From: Bacteroidales bacterium
Lineage (GTDB): Bacteria; Bacteroidota; Bacteroidia; Bacteroidales; UBA932
DNA length: 64,000 bases
Direction: 5' to 3'
Assembly (NCBI GenBank): GCA_017620335.1
Contig: JAFZQO010000004.1
Coordinates: forward strand, 1 to 64,000
Part shown: piece by piece, positions 23,301 to 31,286 of the stretch
Numbering within the stretch: the stretch's first letter is position 1
Layout: each line of letters starts with the position of its first letter
The notes under the pieces: generated by a model
What the model was told of the DNA's origin: nothing
The model's database searches: none
The model's input: only the letters and a program-made list of their open reading frames with translations
Program-made: the position numbers and the translations under genes

Positions 23301-24117
23301 GGTCCGGGAACAGGGCCGCCATCTCCTCCTCGCTCTTCAGGTACTCCTGCTGCGTGTAACGCATCCTGCCCGGATCATCGACCATGGCGTTGGTGGTGAG
23401 GCAGATGAGCCTGTCGTGGGCCGGTCCGTCCTCCTTGCGCACGAAATGGACGTCGTTCGTCGCCACCACCTTTATCCCGTACTTGTCCGCGAGGCGGTAA
23501 ATGCCGGCGTTGGAGACCTGCTGGCCTTCATACACCTCGAGGGAAAGGCCGAGGACTTCGGTCTTGTGGCACTGTACCTCAAGGTAATAATCGTCTCCGA
23601 AGACGGCCTTGTGCCACTCCACGGCCTTGCAGGCGGCATCCCAGTCGCCCGCCATCAGCGCGCGCGGAATCTCTCCCGCCAGGCAGGCCGAGCAGCAAAT
23701 GAGCCCCTCGTGGTACTTTTCGATAATCTCATGGGTTACGCGGGGCTTGCCGTAATAGGAGCCCTCGATGTGCCCTATCGAGACTATCTTCATGAGGTTG
23801 CGGTATCCCGTGGGGTTCTTGGCGAGCAGGACGAGGTGGTAGTAGGCCCTGTGGTTGGCGTCCTTGAGCTTGTGGTCGTAATGCCTGGTGACATAGACCT
23901 CGCATCCGACGATGGGCTTGACCTTGTAACTCTTGTCCTCGTTGCGGTGCTTCCCCGCCACCTTGAAGAACTCCTTCACGCCGTACATGTTGCCGTGGTC
24001 GGTGATGGCGATGGCGGGCATGCCGAGCTCGACGGCGCGCTTGAAAAGCTTCCCCATGTCGGAGAATCCGTCGAGGATGGAGTACTGTGTATGGACGTGA
24101 AGATGTACGAAGGACAT
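20302..24117 (-). CDS. dnaE: DNA polymerase III subunit alpha
   Basis: This is 1271 residues, the replicative polymerase of the DnaE1 type. It begins with the PHP domain ([42 protein letters not shown]). The palm carries [52 protein letters not shown] with the catalytic Asp residues in PDIDVDFE; a third Asp lies further on. After it come [46 protein letters not shown] and [25 protein letters not shown]. An OB-fold ([35 protein letters not shown]) follows near the C-terminus. ATG 24117 is preferred over the upstream TTG-like extension because the protein family begins with [10 protein letters not shown]. Confidence 0.98.
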   Translation of the reverse strand: [1271 protein letters not shown]

Positions 24118-24135
24118 ATGTGGCGGTTTGAGAAA

Positions 24136-24143
24136 CAAAGATA
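24136..24143 (-). promoter_or_regulatory. -7 box before dnaE
   Basis: TATCTTTG on the minus strand, 18 bp upstream of ATG 24117. It follows directly on the T-tract of the secDF terminator, so dnaE is transcribed on its own. Confidence 0.55.
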
Positions 24144-24176
24144 GAAAAACAGCCGGCCTTTTGAAAGGGCCGGCTG
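24144..24176 (-). terminator. Rho-independent terminator of secDF
   Basis: On the minus strand a 9-bp stem CAGCCGGCC (24176-24168) / GGCCGGCTG (24158-24150) is followed by TTTTTC. It lies 30 bp after the secDF stop. The plus strand also has a T-run after the stem, so it may work in both directions. Confidence 0.85.
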
Positions 24177-24203
24177 CTTTTTGTTGATATCTTTTTCCGA
24201 AGA

Positions 24204-27200
24204 TTACTTCTTGGAAGTCTTCTTGGCGGCTTCAGCCTTCAGGGCCTTGCGGCGGGTCGCATCGTACATGACCGGGGTACCGATCATGATGGAAGCGTAG
24301 GTACCGATGAGGACACCGAGGCAGAGGGCGACGGACAGACCCCTGATGGACTCACCTCCGAAGATGGCGATGGTGAGCATAGGGAGGAGGGTCGATACCG
24401 AGGTGTTGACCGTACGGGTGAGGGTGGCGTTCAACGAGGTGTTGACAGTATCCTTGAAGTTGGCGTTCGGATGCAGGCCGAGGTTCTCACGGATACGGTC
24501 GAAGATAACCACGTTATCGTTGATGGCGTATCCGATGATCGTCAGGATGGCCGCGATGAACGTCTGGTCGACGTCGAGGTTGAACGGCAGGATACCCGAG
24601 AACAGGGAGAAGAAGCCGATGATGATGATGGCGGTATGGGCAAGCGAGACGACGCCGCCGAGACCCCATGTCCAGCCCTTGAATCTCCACGCAATGTACG
24701 CGAAGATGATGAGGAGGGCGAGGATGACGGAGATGACTGCGGAACGCTTGATGTCGCTGGCGATGGATGCGCCGACCTTGTCGGAGGAAACGATACCGTT
24801 CGGGTTGTCTGCAGTGTCCACGAAATCGTCGAAGGTGATGTTACCCGCGTACATGCCCTTGAGGCCGTCGAAGATCATGCGCTCGATCTCGGCGTCCACG
24901 TCGGCGGACTCGTCGTTGACCTTGTAGGAGGTGGTGATCTTCATCTGGGAGTCTCCACCGAACTGCTTGACCTCGACAGAGGATTCGGGATCGGCTGCGT
25001 TGAAGACGCTCTCGGCCGCGGCACGCACATCCTCGGCGGTGACAGGCTGGTCGAAGCGGACGACATAGGTACGGCCTCCGGTGAAGTCTACACCATAGGT
25101 GAAGCCCTTGATGAAGATGGACCCGAGGGCGATCAGGATGAGGGCACCGGAGATGATGTAGGAGTACTTGCGCTTGCCGAGGAAGTCGATATGGGTGTTC
25201 TTGAGGAAGTTCCTCGAGAAGTTGTTCTCGAAAGTGATGTTCTTGCCCTTCTTCAGCCTGTCGTCGATGACGAGACGGGTGATGAAGATGGCGGTGAGCA
25301 TGGAGGTGATGATACCGATGATGAGCGTGGTGGCGAAGCCCTTGATGGGACCGGAACCGAAGAAGAAGAGCACGATACCGGTGAGGAGGGTGGTCACCTG
25401 GCCGTCGATGATGGCGGAGTAGGCGTTGCGGTAACCGTCGTGGACGGCCTTGCCGATGCCCTTGCCTGCGCGGAGCTCTTCCTTGATGCGCTCATAGATG
25501 ATAACGTTGGCGTCCACGGCCATACCCAGCGTCAGGACGAGACCGGCGATACCCGGGAGGGTAAGGACGGCGCCGAACGATGCCAGCGTACCGAAGAGGA
25601 GGAGGACGTTGGTGAGGAGGGCGAAATCAGCCACGAGACCGGCTCCCATGTAGAAGGCGATCATGTAGATGAGCACCAGGATGAAAGCGATCAGGAAGGA
25701 TACGAGACCCTTGCGGATGGACTCTGCACCGAGGGAAGGACCGACGACCTGCTCCTGGACGATGGTGGCGGGAGCGGGGAGCTTACCGGACTTGAGGACG
25801 TTGGTAAGGTCGGTGGCCTCCTCGACGGAGAAGTTGCCGGTGATGGAGGACTGGCCTCCGGAAATCTCGGTCTGGACAGTAGGATAGGAATACACGGTAC
25901 CGTCGAGGACGATGGCGACCTGGCGGCCGATGTTGTCCTTGGTCAGGCGGGCCCAGGTGTTGGCACCTTCGGCGTTCATGGTCATGGAGACACCGGGGGC
26001 GCCGTTGCCGCGGCGGCTGTCATACTCGACGCGGGCGTCGGTGACGACTGAACCGTCGAGAGGGGCCTTGCCGTCACGCGAGGAGGCCTTGATGGCCACG
26101 AGCTCGTAGATGTTGTCACCCTGGACATAGTCGGTGGGCTTGACGGACCACATGCCGCGGAACTCCGGAGGGAACACGTCGGCGACCTGCGGCATGGCGA
26201 GGTAGCGGTTGACGGTGGCGGTGTCGATGGCGTTGGCGAAGCCGATGCAGGCGTTGCCGCGCATCTGGGAAGGACTCAGAACGGCGAAGAGAGGGTTGGC
26301 TTTCTTGTAGGCCTCGAGCTCGGCGTCGCTGCCCTCCTGCTGGGCGAGCTCCTCGGCGACGATGTCGTCGACGGCGGAAGTCTCGGCAGCCTCTTCGGCA
26401 ACCTCTTCGGTCTCAGCCTCTTCGCCGGCGAGGAGCTGGGCGAGGAGGTTGTTGGCCTCTACCAGGTAAGGATAGATCTCGGAATACTCGTACGTAGTCC
26501 AGAACTCGAGGGATGCGGTGCCCTGGAGCAGCTTGCGGACGCGCTCGGGCTCCTTGACGCCAGGAAGCTCGACGAGGATGCGGCCGGTGTTGCCGATCTT
26601 CTGGATCGAGGGCTGGGTCACACCGAAACGGTCGATACGGTTGCGGAGGACGTTGAAGGAGTTGGAGACGGCGCTCTCGGCCTCGTTCTTGATGACTTCG
26701 AGGACTTCGGCGTCGGTGGACTCGGGCTTGATCTGGTCGCGCATCTCATAGGTGCCGAAGATCTGTGCGAGCCTCTGGCCGCCAGAGACTTCGCTCCAGG
26801 CCTCGCCGAAGAGGGTGATGAAGTCGGACTGGGAGTTCACGCTGCGCTCTTTCGCGAGGGCGATGGCCCTGTTGAACTCGGGGGTCTGGTTGTCGCCGGC
26901 GAGGGCCTTCACGAGGTCCTCGAGCTGCACCTGCAGCATGACGTTCATACCGCCCTTGAGGTCAAGGCCAAGGTTGATCTCCTTGGACTTCACGTCCTTG
27001 AACTTATAACCGAAATAAACTTTCTGGGAGGAGATGGAGTCGGTGTACCATCTGCTCTGAGTTTTCCTGATGGAGTCGAGGTAGTAGGCTTTCTCCGCTT
27101 CGGGAATCCTGTCGAACGCGGCAGAATTCATGGCTGCGACGGCAGCCTTCTCGGCGTACTTCTCGGCCTTCTTCTCCTGGATGTTGGTCACCAGGGTGAA

Positions 27201-27269
27201 GGCGAGCTGCCAGAAGCACGCAAGGGCGAAAAGAATAGCTACAAGCCTGATAGCGCCTTTACTTTGCAT
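24204..27269 (-). CDS. secDF: Protein translocase subunits SecD and SecF, fused
   Basis: This is 1021 residues. SecD (about 1-680): first helix, then a long P1 periplasmic domain (GLDLKGGMNVMLQVQLEDL, NRIDRFGVTQPSIQKIGNTGRILVELPGVKEPERVRKLLQGTASLEF), and the C-terminal helix bundle with GLVLTLGMAVDANVIIYERIKEELRAGK. SecF (about 690-1021) has FTYGVDFTGGRTYVVRF and the matching YAINDNVVIFDRIRENL. The fused form is usual in Bacteroidetes. An Ala/Glu-rich insert (about 270-300) lies in P1. SecDF uses the proton gradient to help SecYEG export. The leader before the start (27270-27345) contains a terminator-like hairpin. Confidence 0.97.
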   Translation of the reverse strand: MQSKGAIRLVAILFALACFWQLAFTLVTNIQEKKAEKYAEKAAVAAMNSAAFDRIPEAEKAYYLDSIRKTQSRWYTDSISSQKVYFGYKFKDVKSKEINLGLDLKGGMNVMLQVQLEDLVKALAGDNQTPEFNRAIALAKERSVNSQSDFITLFGEAWSEVSGGQRLAQIFGTYEMRDQIKPESTDAEVLEVIKNEAESAVSNSFNVLRNRIDRFGVTQPSIQKIGNTGRILVELPGVKEPERVRKLLQGTASLEFWTTYEYSEIYPYLVEANNLLAQLLAGEEAETEEVAEEAAETSAVDDIVAEELAQQEGSDAELEAYKKANPLFAVLSPSQMRGNACIGFANAIDTATVNRYLAMPQVADVFPPEFRGMWSVKPTDYVQGDNIYELVAIKASSRDGKAPLDGSVVTDARVEYDSRRGNGAPGVSMTMNAEGANTWARLTKDNIGRQVAIVLDGTVYSYPTVQTEISGGQSSITGNFSVEEATDLTNVLKSGKLPAPATIVQEQVVGPSLGAESIRKGLVSFLIAFILVLIYMIAFYMGAGLVADFALLTNVLLLFGTLASFGAVLTLPGIAGLVLTLGMAVDANVIIYERIKEELRAGKGIGKAVHDGYRNAYSAIIDGQVTTLLTGIVLFFFGSGPIKGFATTLIIGIITSMLTAIFITRLVIDDRLKKGKNITFENNFSRNFLKNTHIDFLGKRKYSYIISGALILIALGSIFIKGFTYGVDFTGGRTYVVRFDQPVTAEDVRAAAESVFNAADPESSVEVKQFGGDSQMKITTSYKVNDESADVDAEIERMIFDGLKGMYAGNITFDDFVDTADNPNGIVSSDKVGASIASDIKRSAVISVILALLIIFAYIAWRFKGWTWGLGGVVSLAHTAIIIIGFFSLFSGILPFNLDVDQTFIAAILTIIGYAINDNVVIFDRIRENLGLHPNANFKDTVNTSLNATLTRTVNTSVSTLLPMLTIAIFGGESIRGLSVALCLGVLIGTYASIMIGTPVMYDATRRKALKAEAAKKTSKK

Positions 27270-27302
27270 AATTTGTAAATATTAATTCTTTAATCGTTTG
27301 CA

Positions 27303-27331
27303 CGTTAAAAAGGTGGCGTTTTGCGCCACTT
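27303..27331 (-). promoter_or_regulatory. Terminator-like hairpin in the secDF leader (possible attenuator)
   Basis: On the minus strand an 8-pair stem around GTGGCG (27329-27324) / CGCCAC (27318-27313) is followed by CTTTTTAACG. It lies between the -7 box at 27347-27354 and the secDF start. No other gene on this strand ends between the box and the hairpin, so early stopping of the secDF transcript itself is the likely meaning. Confidence 0.45.
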
Positions 27332-27346
27332 ACTCAAAATAGGCCA

Positions 27347-27354
27347 CAAATTTA
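27347..27354 (-). promoter_or_regulatory. -7 box before secDF
   Basis: TAAATTTG on the minus strand, 77 bp upstream of ATG 27269. A perfect match; the -33 box is not clear. Confidence 0.5.
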
Positions 27355-27395
27355 CACTTTTTTTCTTAGAAAGAAACTTTCTTCCAAGTATTTCT

Positions 27396-27403
27396 TAATT
27401 TTG
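27396..27403 (+). promoter_or_regulatory. -7 box before the PD40 protein gene
   Basis: TAATTTTG on the plus strand, 28 bp upstream of ATG 27432. A perfect -7 match. Confidence 0.5.
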
Positions 27404-27431
27404 TAGGACGTTTTCACCTTTATCGCCTGCG

Positions 27432-28934
27432 ATGTTAATGAGACTTTTACGGGTTCTGGCCATGGCTTGCGCGTTCGCGACGGCCGCCCCGGCCGTCCTT
27501 CATGCCCAATGGTATGAAAGGGTCGGAACGACGGAAGGGGAACCGCGGGCGGACACGCTGGCCGTCACGGACACCAGGTCCGCCGCCGACAGGCTCAAGG
27601 CCAAGGTGGATTCGCTCCGTCAGGCCCTCGAGGATTCGCCTTCGCGCCGCAGGCAGGCGGTCTCCAGGCAGATAGTCCTCGCCGATTCCCTCCATCTCGC
27701 TTACGATTTCAACTCCGCCGTGGACGTGCTCCGCAACGCGCTGGCCGCGGCGGACTCCTCCCAGGCGGTTGCCGTGGAGGAGGCCCTGCTCCGCGGCCGC
27801 GCTGCCATCAAGATGACCGGCTCAGTCTCACATCCTCGTGTCAAGGCACGCGCCCGCATGTCGCAGGGGGATTTCCAAAGCCTTTATCCCGACGCCGGAG
27901 ACTGGAGCGGGCGACGTTTCTATTCGATGAGCCCGGACGGTAATTCCCTGTATTTCTCCTCCGCGGACAATTCCGGAGCCGGCGGATACGACCTGTACGT
28001 GTCGCGACGCGACAGGGCTTCCGGAGGATGGAGCAACCCCGTCAACCTCGGATTCCCCTACTCCTCCCCTTACAACGACATCCTTTTCGCGGACACGCCG
28101 GACGGGAAATATTCCGTATTGGTCTCCGACCGCGACTGCCCCGCCGACAGTTTAAATATCTACGTGCTCGCGTACGATCCCGTGCCGCCCAGGCGCGCAA
28201 TGGGCGACGCGCGTGAGCTCAGGGCCCTGTCGGGCCTGGAGCCTGAGCGCCGCCGGGCCGCTCCGGCGCCCGCCCGGCAGCCGCGCGGGGGCGTGGACAT
28301 GAGCGCATACACCACCAGGACCTTGGCCGTCAGGACCCTCAGGGATTCGCTCTCGAACTACAGCCGGGAACTCGACGCCCTCAGGGCCGGGCTGGCCGAA
28401 ATTCCGGAAGATGAACAGGAAGGCTACGTGGCCGCCATCCTGGTCAAGGAACTTGGCCTGGAAGGCCTCCGGGCACGCCTTGACGCCGCCACCAGGGAAC
28501 TGCAGGACATCGAACTGGACTTCCTGGCGGGAGGACTGGGCCAGGACAGGCCCCTGCAGCAGTCATCCGACGACGCTGACGGCAGCGCCGCACCGCAGTT
28601 GTACCTTATCTCGGACGACGGAGGGTCGTTCCTCGGCGTCGAAGAGTCAGGGACCATTTCACCCGTATTGCCCACAGGCGCGTTCGGCGAATACATAGTC
28701 TTCCCGTCGGCTTCATCCTTCATGGTCCGGGCCTTCGTCCCGGAGGACGGGGAGCTTCCCCGCTATGCGGTCACGGCGATCCGCCTGTATACCGGCGCTT
28801 CTCCGGCGGCCAGCCATGAGGAAGGCGGGACGGAATATTCCGCCGGTCCGTTCACGGACAGACTCAGGGCCGAATCCCTGGGAATGGCCCTGCGCGCCAC
28901 CGGAGTGGCAGAAGTCTCTGTAACTGAGGATTAA
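27432..28934 (+). CDS. Secreted PD40/WD40-like beta-propeller protein
   Basis: This is 500 residues with a signal peptide (about 1-25, ending VLHAQ). An N-terminal helical part (about 45-120, with DRLKAKVDSLRQALEDSPSRRRQ and DFNSAVDVLRNALAAADS) precedes a short PD40 stretch (about 160-235: FYSMSPDGNSLYFSSADNSGAGGYDLYVSRRD and ILFADTPDGKYSVLVSDRD). A basic linker, a second helical segment (about 300-365) and a C-terminal SPOR-like part (about 400-500, YAVTAIRLYTGAS...FTDRLRAESLGMALRATGV) follow. This layout is like periplasmic PorE/OmpA-associated proteins, but there is no OmpA domain. Function unknown. Its stop overlaps the murA stop by 3 bp. Confidence 0.85.
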   Translation: MLMRLLRVLAMACAFATAAPAVLHAQWYERVGTTEGEPRADTLAVTDTRSAADRLKAKVDSLRQALEDSPSRRRQAVSRQIVLADSLHLAYDFNSAVDVLRNALAAADSSQAVAVEEALLRGRAAIKMTGSVSHPRVKARARMSQGDFQSLYPDAGDWSGRRFYSMSPDGNSLYFSSADNSGAGGYDLYVSRRDRASGGWSNPVNLGFPYSSPYNDILFADTPDGKYSVLVSDRDCPADSLNIYVLAYDPVPPRRAMGDARELRALSGLEPERRRAAPAPARQPRGGVDMSAYTTRTLAVRTLRDSLSNYSRELDALRAGLAEIPEDEQEGYVAAILVKELGLEGLRARLDAATRELQDIELDFLAGGLGQDRPLQQSSDDADGSAAPQLYLISDDGGSFLGVEESGTISPVLPTGAFGEYIVFPSASSFMVRAFVPEDGELPRYAVTAIRLYTGASPAASHEEGGTEYSAGPFTDRLRAESLGMALRATGVAEVSVTED

Positions 28935-30241
28935 CCCCTGGTGATGCTAGCCCCCAGGGCGTTGAGGCGGACGTCGATGTCCTCGTATCCGCGGTCTATC
29001 TGCTCGATATTGTCTATCACGGACGTGCCCTTGGCGGACATCGCCGCAAGGAGCATGGCGATACCGGCGCGTATGTCCGGCGAGGTCATGTTGTTGGCGC
29101 GGAGACGGAAGCGGTGGTCATGACCGATCACGACGGCCCTGTGGGGGTCGCAGAGGATGATCTGCGCGCCCATGTCTATGAGCTTGTCCACGAAGAACAG
29201 GCGGCTCTCGAACATCTTCTGGTGGATCAGCACGCTACCCTTGCACTGGGTGGCCACGACGAGCATGACGCTCAGGAGGTCCGGGGTGAGGCCCGGCCAG
29301 GGGGCGTCGGCGAGCGTCATGATGGACCCGTCGATGAACGACTCGATCTCGTAGGACTCCTGTTCGGGGACGAAGATGTCGTCGCCGCGCTGCTCGAGCT
29401 TTACGCCAAGGCGGCGGAAACACTCGGGGATGATGCCGAGCTCCTTGTAGGAGACGTCCTTGATAGTGAGCGGGGACTGGCAGATGGCGGCCATTCCGAT
29501 GAAGCTGCCGACCTCGATCATGTCCGGAAGTATGCGGTGGGAGGCTCCGTGCAACTTCTTCACTCCGGTGATGGTGAGGAGGTTGGAACCTACGCCCTCG
29601 ATCTTTGCGCCCATGGCGTTGAGCAGGCGGCAGAGCTGCTGTACGTAGGGCTCGCAGGCGGCGTTGTATATGGTGGTGACGCCTTCGGCGAGAACGGCGG
29701 CCATGACTATGTTGGCCGTACCGGTGACGGAAGCCTCGTCCAAAAGCATGTAGCAGCCTTTCAGGCCATCCCCGGGGGCGCATAGATGATAGGCCCTGAC
29801 AATGGAGTTGTACTCCATGGCGGCGCCGAGCCGCACCATGCCGTCAAGGTGGGTATCCACCCTGCGGCGGCCTATCTTGTCCCCTCCCGGCTTGGGAAAG
29901 AACGCCCTGCCGAAGCGGCTGAGGAGCGGTCCGACAAGCATCACGGAGCCGCGGAGCCTTGCGCTGCGGCGCACGAACTCTAGGCTCTCGACGTAGGTGG
30001 TGTCCACGCTGTCCGCCTGGAAGGAGTACTCCCCCTTCGCCAGGCGGCGCACCTTTACGCCCATGCCCTCGAGCATGCCGATGAGATTCTTGATGTCGAG
30101 GATCTCCGGGATATTGGATATCCTCACTTCCCCGGAAGTCAGGAGCACGGCGCTGATGACCTGCAGGGCTTCGTTCTTCGCTCCCTGCGGGACAATCTCG
30201 CCGCTCAGCTTCCGGCCGCCTTCGATCGTGAACGTTGACAT
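28931..30241 (-). CDS. murA: UDP-N-acetylglucosamine 1-carboxyvinyltransferase
   Basis: This 436-residue protein carries out the first committed step of peptidoglycan synthesis (enolpyruvyl transfer to UDP-GlcNAc). The conserved Lys-Asn pair is in GAKNEALQV (residues 22-23). The loop that holds Cys115 in E. coli reads KPGGDKIGRRRVDTHL here, so Asp121 stands in place of the Cys. A Cys-to-Asp change at this position is known to give fosfomycin insensitivity, so resistance is predicted. The rest is standard (DEASVTGTANIVMAAVL, DMIEVGSFIGMAAI, APWPGLTPDLLSVMLVVATQ, DIRAGIAMLLAAMSAKG). It is second in a murB-murA unit, 9 bp after murB. Confidence 0.97.
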   Translation of the reverse strand: MSTFTIEGGRKLSGEIVPQGAKNEALQVISAVLLTSGEVRISNIPEILDIKNLIGMLEGMGVKVRRLAKGEYSFQADSVDTTYVESLEFVRRSARLRGSVMLVGPLLSRFGRAFFPKPGGDKIGRRRVDTHLDGMVRLGAAMEYNSIVRAYHLCAPGDGLKGCYMLLDEASVTGTANIVMAAVLAEGVTTIYNAACEPYVQQLCRLLNAMGAKIEGVGSNLLTITGVKKLHGASHRILPDMIEVGSFIGMAAICQSPLTIKDVSYKELGIIPECFRRLGVKLEQRGDDIFVPEQESYEIESFIDGSIMTLADAPWPGLTPDLLSVMLVVATQCKGSVLIHQKMFESRLFFVDKLIDMGAQIILCDPHRAVVIGHDHRFRLRANNMTSPDIRAGIAMLLAAMSAKGTSVIDNIEQIDRGYEDIDVRLNALGASITRG

Positions 30242-30250
30242 AGACGCAAG

Positions 30251-31246
30251 TTAAATGTGTTCAACTTCCGGGTGGAGCTCCACGCCGAATCTCTCCTTTA
30301 CGGCCGCTATAATCCTCTGTTCCAGGGCAAGGACCTCCTCCGGCGCGGCCTGTCCGGTGAGGTTGACGATGACCAGGGGCTGCTTGTCGTAGACTGCGGC
30401 GCCGCCGAGCTGCGCGCCCTTCAGGCCGCAGCGCTCGATCATCCACGCCGCCGGCACCTTCACCCCCTCCGGGGTGTCGAAGTGCGGCACGCGGACGTCC
30501 GGGCCGGCCTCCGCCTCTATCCGCTCGAAATGTTCCCTGGAAATGACGGGGTTCTTGAAGAAGCTGCCGGCGCTGCCGGTCTCGGACGGGTCCGGGAGCT
30601 TCGCCCTCCGGATCTCCGAGACGGCCCTGCGCACGTCGTCGGGCAGCATGGGCTGCCTCCCGCCGAGCGCGGCCCTGATGCCTCCGTACTCCAGCTTCGG
30701 ACTGTATTTGCGCGAAAGGCGGAACAGGACGCTGGTGATGATGTAGCGTCCCTTGCCCTCCTCCTTGAAGAACGAACTGCGGTAGCCGTAGCGGCAGTCG
30801 GCGTTCTCGAAGGTGACCATCTCACGAGTTTCGCGGTCGAAACAGTTGACCCTGACGATGATGTCGCCCGCCTCGACGCCGTACGCGCCGATGTTCTGGA
30901 CGGCGGCGGCGCCTACTTCTCCAGGGATGAGCGAGAGGTTTTCGGCCCCCCACAAGCCCCGGGAGCACGCCCACTCCACGAAGGAGTCGAACACCGCCCC
31001 GGCACCGACCTCAACGAGCACCTCGTCCTCCTCAAGGCCCATGGGGCGGAGGAACTTGATGCAGGAGTGCAGCACCGTACCGGGCCAGTCGCGGGTGAAG
31101 AGGAGGTTGGACCCCGCGCCCATGTGGAACACGGGCTGCGGCAGCCCGTCGAGGTCGAGGCTGAAGAGGTCCTCCAGCGAATCGTACTCGACGTAGCACG
31201 CGCACGACACCTTCATTCCGAAGGTGTTCCTGCGCGTCAGGTCCAT
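30251..31246 (-). CDS. murB: UDP-N-acetylenolpyruvoylglucosamine reductase
   Basis: This 331-residue flavoenzyme reduces the MurA product to UDP-MurNAc. It is of the type I MurB form: MDLTRRNTFGMKVSC at the start, the FAD site VFHMGAGSNLLFTRDWPGTVLHS, WGAENLSLIPGEVGAAAVQNIGAYG, DCRYGYRSSFFKEEGKGRYIITSVLFRL, the catalytic Ser in GSAGSFFKNPVIS, and AAWMIERCGLKGAQLGGAAVYDKQPLVIVNLTGQA. ATG 31246 is preferred to the upstream start because it gives the family N-terminus and lies just after the promoter. It forms an operon with murA, so two consecutive enzymes of one pathway are coexpressed. Confidence 0.97.
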   Translation of the reverse strand: MDLTRRNTFGMKVSCACYVEYDSLEDLFSLDLDGLPQPVFHMGAGSNLLFTRDWPGTVLHSCIKFLRPMGLEEDEVLVEVGAGAVFDSFVEWACSRGLWGAENLSLIPGEVGAAAVQNIGAYGVEAGDIIVRVNCFDRETREMVTFENADCRYGYRSSFFKEEGKGRYIITSVLFRLSRKYSPKLEYGGIRAALGGRQPMLPDDVRRAVSEIRRAKLPDPSETGSAGSFFKNPVISREHFERIEAEAGPDVRVPHFDTPEGVKVPAAWMIERCGLKGAQLGGAAVYDKQPLVIVNLTGQAAPEEVLALEQRIIAAVKERFGVELHPEVEHI

Positions 31247-31271
31247 ATTTGTCTCCGTCCTGGTCACTGTG

Positions 31272-31279
31272 CAAATATA
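31272..31279 (-). promoter_or_regulatory. -7 box before murB-murA
   Basis: TATATTTG on the minus strand, 25 bp upstream of ATG 31246. Confidence 0.55.
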
Positions 31280-31286
31280 ATCAAAA

